From an uncultured Eubacteriales bacterium (GTDB lineage Bacteria; Bacillota; Clostridia; Christensenellales; Borkfalkiaceae): a DNA stretch of 9,816 bases. Each line of letters starts with the position of its first letter. The stretch's first letter is position 1. The position numbers were made by a program, and so were the translations under genes. The notes beneath the pieces are model-generated. The model ran no database searches. It was not told the DNA's origin and saw nothing but the letters and a program-made list of their open reading frames with translations. This document shows, in pieces, positions 6,240 to 9,816 of the stretch. The DNA lies in assembly GCA_902767455.1 (NCBI GenBank), contig CACXHH010000116.1, positions 1 through 9,816 of the forward strand, in the 5' to 3' direction.

Positions 6240-7526
6240 ATGAATCCGTTTGAGATCAAGACCAAAAAACCGGAAGAATACCTTTCGTCGCTGAAAGATA
6301 TTTACCCCGTCGCTTACGACAAGAACGAAGTCAGCCCCTACACCAAAACGAGAATAATTCTCGCTACCGGCGCCGAATACGAAGCCAACTGGTTTTCTCA
6401 CCAAAGCCAGCGCACGGTAAACGATATAGACCTGCGGCGCGATATGGCGCTCGTAAGATACGTCGAAAAAGAACAACAGCAAAAACTTTCAAATTTAAAG
6501 CCCGTAAACGAAACGCTGCTTGAAACGACTATTTCGTACGAACAACTCGCCGTTGACCTTACAGCGGAAATGGCGCAAAAGGAAAACAATTTTTACGTGA
6601 AAAAGGCGCTTGACTTCGCGCTTTTGGAAGATTTCGATCACTTATATCGTTACGCAGACCTTCTCGATATGGACTACGGCGTTCACGCCGAAAGGCTCGT
6701 AGGCGGCTACACGGAGATAATGCCCGCGCGCCCGACCGTCGCCCATCACAGACACCCTTACGACAACGTAAAAACGCATATAAACAACTACGAAAACAAC
6801 AACCAGACGATTCTTAACACAATGATAATCACCGCCGCGGAACAGCAGACGATGAATTATTATATGAACGGAGCGGCGTTCTACGAAAACGACAGGGGCA
6901 GAAAGCTGTTTGAAGAGATATCGCTCGTGGAAGAAGAACACGTCACTCAATACGGCGCGCTTATAGATACTTCGGGAGAGCTTCTCGAACGTATGCTTTG
7001 GCACGAGTACGCAGAAGCTTACGTTTACTGGTCGAACTATTCGACGGAAACGGACGAGCGTATCAAAAAGATATGGGAAGAATATTACGAGATAGAAGTA
7101 TCGCATCTGCAAGCGGTGCGCTCGCTTATCAAAAAATATCTCAAAAAGGAATACGACGACGTTATAACTTCGCCCAAGTTCCCCGAGCCGCTCTCGCTTC
7201 ACGAAAACGTCGATTACGTGAGAAAAATATTAGCCGACACCGTTCAGTATACGGGAGATCTCACGGACTACGAGAATATCGACAACCTGCCGACTAATCA
7301 TAGATTTTTCACCTTCAACTCACGCCTGACGAGCCCTGTCGACGGCGAAGCGGGGCACAAAGTCATAGACGACTATATAAAGGACAACGGAAGAGATTAC
7401 AGATACGAAAAAAGGGCTAACCCCATCAAAAATCTTCAAGACGTGACAAAAGATAATTACTGCGTGGGAGTAAAGCCGAGCGAAGCAAAATCGAGCGGAT
7501 TTACGCCGCTTAAAAATATAGGCTAA
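6240..7526 (+). CDS. Ferritin-like di-iron protein of unknown function (428 aa)
   Basis: This is a soluble helical protein with no signal peptide or membrane segment. The centre holds the ligand pattern of a ferritin-like four-helix di-iron site. Glu201 lies in AAEQQTMNYY, E231-xx-H234 in SLVEEEHVTQYGAL, Glu256 or Glu259 in HEYAEAYVYW, and E286-xx-H289 in EIEVSHLQ. Two earlier helices (about 100-145) carry Glu115 and a D131-xx-H134 (LLEDFDHLYRYADLL), so a second, degenerate half or whole bundle precedes it. The C-terminal 110 residues (about 318-428) are polar and show no domain I recognise. The start is fixed by AAAGGAG (6227-6233), 6 nt before the ATG. Members of this superfamily store iron, detoxify peroxide or oxidise substrates; which applies here cannot be read from the sequence. 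The neighbouring nnr is divergent, so a functional link is only suggestive. Confidence 0.72.
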   Translation: MNPFEIKTKKPEEYLSSLKDIYPVAYDKNEVSPYTKTRIILATGAEYEANWFSHQSQRTVNDIDLRRDMALVRYVEKEQQQKLSNLKPVNETLLETTISYEQLAVDLTAEMAQKENNFYVKKALDFALLEDFDHLYRYADLLDMDYGVHAERLVGGYTEIMPARPTVAHHRHPYDNVKTHINNYENNNQTILNTMIITAAEQQTMNYYMNGAAFYENDRGRKLFEEISLVEEEHVTQYGALIDTSGELLERMLWHEYAEAYVYWSNYSTETDERIKKIWEEYYEIEVSHLQAVRSLIKKYLKKEYDDVITSPKFPEPLSLHENVDYVRKILADTVQYTGDLTDYENIDNLPTNHRFFTFNSRLTSPVDGEAGHKVIDDYIKDNGRDYRYEKRANPIKNLQDVTKDNYCVGVKPSEAKSSGFTPLKNIG

Positions 7527-7535
7527 AGAAATCAT

Positions 7536-7602
7536 GCATTTCGTAATAATTTTATTTTTCAAAGATATTATCTTCGATTTTTAAAATTATTACATTAAAT
7601 GC
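7536..7602. repeat. Long AT-rich hairpin (67 nt) behind the ferritin-like gene
   Basis: A perfect 12-bp inverted repeat (GTAATAATTTTA 7543-7554 with TAAAATTATTAC 7582-7593) is extended outward, past a small internal loop, by GCATTT/AAATGC (7536-7541 with 7597-7602). Inside is a further AAGATA/TATCTT hairpin (7562-7574). It begins 10 nt after the ferritin-like stop codon. It lacks the GC-rich stem and T tract of a normal terminator. It may protect the mRNA 3' end, or be a small repeat family. Confidence 0.55.
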
Positions 7603-7639
7603 GACGTGGCGTTTACAAATAGAAAAAATACTTTCCGAC

Positions 7640-7669
7640 AAAAATATACGCGGGGCGAAACGCCCCGCG
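7640..7669 (-). terminator. Intrinsic terminator of the DUF308 gene
   Basis: A perfect GC-rich stem CGCGGGGCG/CGCCCCGCG (7649-7657 with 7661-7669) has an AAA loop (GTTT-type on the other strand). On the - strand it is followed by UAUAUUUUUG (T5 at 7644-7640), about 20 nt after the DUF308 stop codon. On the + strand the downstream sequence is only weakly T-rich, so it may also help stop transcription from the ferritin-like gene. Confidence 0.85.
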
Positions 7670-7688
7670 ATATTACGTTATAAAGTTA

Positions 7689-8186
7689 TTATTTTCTCTT
7701 TTTCTTCGTAACGACTTTCTTACCGGTCAAAGCGCCGAAAAGGCTGATCGCGCCGCTTACGATAAAGACGACGCCGAGAACGATATAGAACCAGTCAACG
7801 ACAACCCATTTCGCGACGATGAGCATTACGCCGAAGAAAACGGTTATGCACGCGATAACTACGCTCCAAAAATCAAAGGGCTTGAACGCGGCAACGGCGT
7901 CGAGAACGCCTTTGATGATAAGCAGAACGCCGAAGATGATGAGAACTATCTCGATAAACAGCCAGCCGCCGAGAATAATGATAGCGCCTATCGCGATATC
8001 GATAATACCCGTCATCATGTCGCCGTCAAAGATAGCGACGATACCGAGAACGATAAACAGAACACCCGTAATGGTAAGGATCCAGTTAAGGAATTCGTGT
8101 TTGAAAGCGATGAACAAGACACCGACGAGAATATACAGCACGGCGGTAAGAAGTTCTTGCCAGTTAAAAGATTTTTTAGTAGCCAT
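7689..8186 (-). CDS. DUF308/HdeD-like small membrane protein
   Basis: This 165-residue integral membrane protein has about six hydrophobic segments in three similar pairs. The repeated pattern is (V/I)L(Y/I)I(L/I)xGV(L/I)FI..., seen for example in AVLYILVGVLFIAF, IEIVLIIFGVLLIIKGVLDA and WFYIVLGVVFIVSGAISLFGAL. This is typical of the DUF308 (HdeD) family, whose molecular function is not firmly known; E. coli HdeD is linked to acid resistance. The C terminus is strongly basic (GKKVVTKKKRK), so it is probably cytoplasmic. I choose the ATG at 8186 (MATKKSFNW), because a GGAGGG SD (8202-8197) lies 10 nt upstream. The in-frame ATG at 8204 overlaps that SD and has none of its own. It has its own promoter and terminator, so it is monocistronic. 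Confidence 0.85.
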   Translation of the reverse strand: MATKKSFNWQELLTAVLYILVGVLFIAFKHEFLNWILTITGVLFIVLGIVAIFDGDMMTGIIDIAIGAIIILGGWLFIEIVLIIFGVLLIIKGVLDAVAAFKPFDFWSVVIACITVFFGVMLIVAKWVVVDWFYIVLGVVFIVSGAISLFGALTGKKVVTKKKRK

Positions 8187-8220
8187 ATAAGAACTACCCT
8201 CCATATTTTTTATTTATTTT

Positions 8221-8250
8221 ATTATACTATTTTATCGACGTTAAAGTCAA
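8221..8250 (-). promoter_or_regulatory. Sigma-A promoter of the DUF308 gene
   Basis: On the - strand TTGACT (8250-8245) lies 18 bp from a perfect TATAAT (8226-8221). The start of transcription would be near 8214, giving a short leader of about 28 nt before the ATG at 8186. Confidence 0.82.
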
Positions 8251-8288
8251 CCCGTTACAACGATTATTGATAATAATTTTTCAATTTT

Positions 8289-8319
8289 AAAAAGGTCCTG
8301 CCCGACGGGTAAGACCTTT
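8289..8319 (-). terminator. Intrinsic terminator of the propeller lipoprotein gene
   Basis: The stem AAAGGTC/GACCTTT (8313-8319 with 8291-8297) encloses a loop with an inner CCC/GGG pairing. On the - strand it runs into T5 (8293-8289). It begins 7 nt after the lipoprotein stop codon and ends that gene ahead of the DUF308 promoter. Confidence 0.78.
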
Positions 8320-8325
8320 ATCGTT

Positions 8326-9816
8326 TTATTTACCTATCTCGAACGACCAGCCGAATAACCTGTAAGTGAAGATATTTTCGTTCGGCCAGCTGTTATGTCC
8401 TGTAGACACTATCACGTCGACTTTATCGGAGCTTGGAAGTTCTCCGTATTCGCCGCGGACGAGAGCGGGGTTGTGGTTTCTTTCCCAGCCCGTCTGAGAG
8501 GGTCCGACGTAGCCCACCATATTCCACCTGTAGGAGCCGTTTTTAAGCGTTTCGGCTACGGCTTCCATAGACGAAAGACCGTCGATATAAGCGACCATAG
8601 AATGCGAATTTACGCGCGTCAAAGTGACGTCGGCGGGGTTCCTTTCGTTGGTCACGGACACGACGTACAGCCTGCCGCTTTCCCTATCGTAAGAGAAATC
8701 GGGTATGCCTATTCGGCACGCAACGTTCTGAGAGTTGAGAATTCCGCCCGAAGAAATGGAAACGGTATACTTGACTATGGGGTTGGCTACGTCTGAAAGG
8801 TCTATACGGCGAATTCCCGTGCCCCTTAACGTTGACTGGTAAAACATAATGACTTCGCCTTTTCCGTCGACGCTCAGAAGCGACGGCATGCCCGTTCCCC
8901 AGTATATACTCGTCGTTCCCTTATAGCTTTGATATTTGGCTTCTTCGACTTCGATATCGCCGTCGTCGTACCAGGGAACTATCGGGTTTACTTCGTCTAT
9001 CTTTACCCAAGACCCGTCAATACTTTCGGCTACGGCGATGCCCGTTTCGTTCTTCTGATAGTCGAGCGAAGTGCAACCGAGAAACGCCATAAGATAGCTA
9101 TATGTTTTTCCGTGATATTTGAATTCGCCCTTTATAACCGCCGGATCGCACGTGTGCGCCGCATCCCAAGTGCCTTCCGTAGGAGATAAAACTATCTTTT
9201 CATCGCTGAAAATCCACTTACCGTTCGCCTGTTTTACGCCCGTGCGGTAACCGATATGGTCTACGATAACGCCGCTGTCCTTGTTCGTGCAGTACCATAC
9301 GTGCATAACGTCGTTGCCGTCTTCGTCCTTATCGACGATGACAGCGGGGCAATAATTATACATCTTCGTATCTTCGGGCGATTCGCCGAAGAGCACGCTT
9401 TGAAAATCGACTTCTTTTATCAAATCGGCCGTCTCCTTCTTTTTGAGAACTATTTCGGCGGTGCCGTCGAAATCTTCGTAAGACGTCACAAGCGTTCCGT
9501 CAACGTCGACGAGGTAACGGAAGGTCGTTCCGCTAAAACCGTTGGTTTCGGTTATTTTTCCCTTTTCGTACGTGTAAGTCGAGTTGCGGCGCGTCGTTAC
9601 GCCGTCACGGTTGATAAGCACGCTCATCGTCCCGTCTGGGCGAAAAGTCACGTCGTAATAGCTGAACTCGGAAGTTATCGATTTACCGTTTAAAACGGCG
9701 GATAAAAGCGTAAAATCGGCATCTGCGCTCACGAACGACGTGTTTTCGTTTTTACCGCTCGTTCCCGCGGAAGTTTTATCGCCCGAGCCGTTATCGCATG
9801 CGGCGAAAAGCGACAA
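8326..9816 (-). CDS. Lipoprotein with lipocalin-like domain and five-bladed beta-propeller (5' end outside window)
   Basis: This exported lipoprotein is cut by the right edge: most of the signal peptide is missing, and the visible frame begins LSLFAAC with the lipobox Cys at visible residue 7. A low-complexity Gly/Ser/Thr linker (8-30) leads to a domain of about 95 residues (33-127). That domain resembles small lipocalin-like domains, with alternating strands such as YYDVTFRPDGTMSVLINR. Residues about 150-496 form a five-bladed propeller of the GH43/GH32-like fold. A blade-start Pro recurs five times: CPAVI (156-160), DPAVI (224-228), MPSLL (310-314), IPDFS (371-375) and NPALV (449-453). The enzyme family and substrate are not clear. 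The Asp of DPAVI and the acidic EVEEAKY segment (289-295) are candidates for active-site residues, or the fold may only bind glycans. Confidence 0.75.
   Translation of the reverse strand: MSLFAACDNGSGDKTSAGTSGKNENTSFVSADADFTLLSAVLNGKSITSEFSYYDVTFRPDGTMSVLINRDGVTTRRNSTYTYEKGKITETNGFSGTTFRYLVDVDGTLVTSYEDFDGTAEIVLKKKETADLIKEVDFQSVLFGESPEDTKMYNYCPAVIVDKDEDGNDVMHVWYCTNKDSGVIVDHIGYRTGVKQANGKWIFSDEKIVLSPTEGTWDAAHTCDPAVIKGEFKYHGKTYSYLMAFLGCTSLDYQKNETGIAVAESIDGSWVKIDEVNPIVPWYDDGDIEVEEAKYQSYKGTTSIYWGTGMPSLLSVDGKGEVIMFYQSTLRGTGIRRIDLSDVANPIVKYTVSISSGGILNSQNVACRIGIPDFSYDRESGRLYVVSVTNERNPADVTLTRVNSHSMVAYIDGLSSMEAVAETLKNGSYRWNMVGYVGPSQTGWERNHNPALVRGEYGELPSSDKVDVIVSTGHNSWPNENIFTYRLFGWSFEIGK

Noticed and set aside
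6642..7202. Long open frame (186 codons) opposite the ferritin-like gene
   Set aside because: It is a shadow of the strong + strand gene, with no RBS, and its composition is that of an antisense frame (rich in Val, Arg, Phe and Tyr).
8187..8204. Upstream in-frame ATG at 8204 as start of the DUF308 protein
   Set aside because: It has no SD in front of it, and the GGAGGG just inside it is ideally placed for the ATG at 8186.

Overview
The window looks like chromosomal DNA of a Gram-positive-type anaerobe, most likely a gut or sediment member of the Clostridia. The reasons are strong AGGAG-type ribosome binding sites, consensus sigma-A promoters, Ktr potassium uptake, a single-component ECF vitamin transporter, a DUF4430 lipoprotein, and lipoboxes on two exported proteins. 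This placement is inference: there is no rRNA or other marker here. I saw no insertion sequence, phage gene, CRISPR array, tRNA or rRNA.

Layout, left to right. The + strand opens with the C-terminal part of an RlmI-type 23S rRNA methyltransferase, cut by the left edge. Next comes a potassium uptake operon, ktrB-ktrA, with a good promoter in front and a bidirectional terminator behind. That terminator is shared with a convergent - strand operon of a transcobalamin-like DUF4430 lipoprotein followed by an ECF-type S component. This operon has its own promoter and a leader of about 270 nt, which I read as a class II (short) cobalamin riboswitch followed by an RBS-sequestering expression platform. 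Upstream of it, also on the - strand, is the bifunctional NAD(P)HX repair enzyme Nnr.

The next gene is divergent from nnr: a 428-residue ferritin-like di-iron protein on the + strand. A perfect 9-bp dyad lies in the nnr/ferritin-like gap. It is followed by two convergent - strand genes, each with its own terminator: a small DUF308/HdeD-like membrane protein with its own sigma-A promoter, and a lipoprotein cut by the right edge that carries a lipocalin-like domain and a five-bladed beta-propeller.

The most interesting system is the B12 module at about 3.2-4.6 kb. The aptamer, the L13 hairpin, the anti-Shine-Dalgarno and the Shine-Dalgarno can all be traced by hand. The L13 loop has two mutually exclusive partners: the aptamer loop L5 (5 bp) and the anti-SD element (8 bp). 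This suggests a simple translational OFF switch in which bound cobalamin stops synthesis of a surface cobalamin binder and its membrane S component. The S component gene starts 4 nt after the lipoprotein stop, so it is probably translationally coupled.
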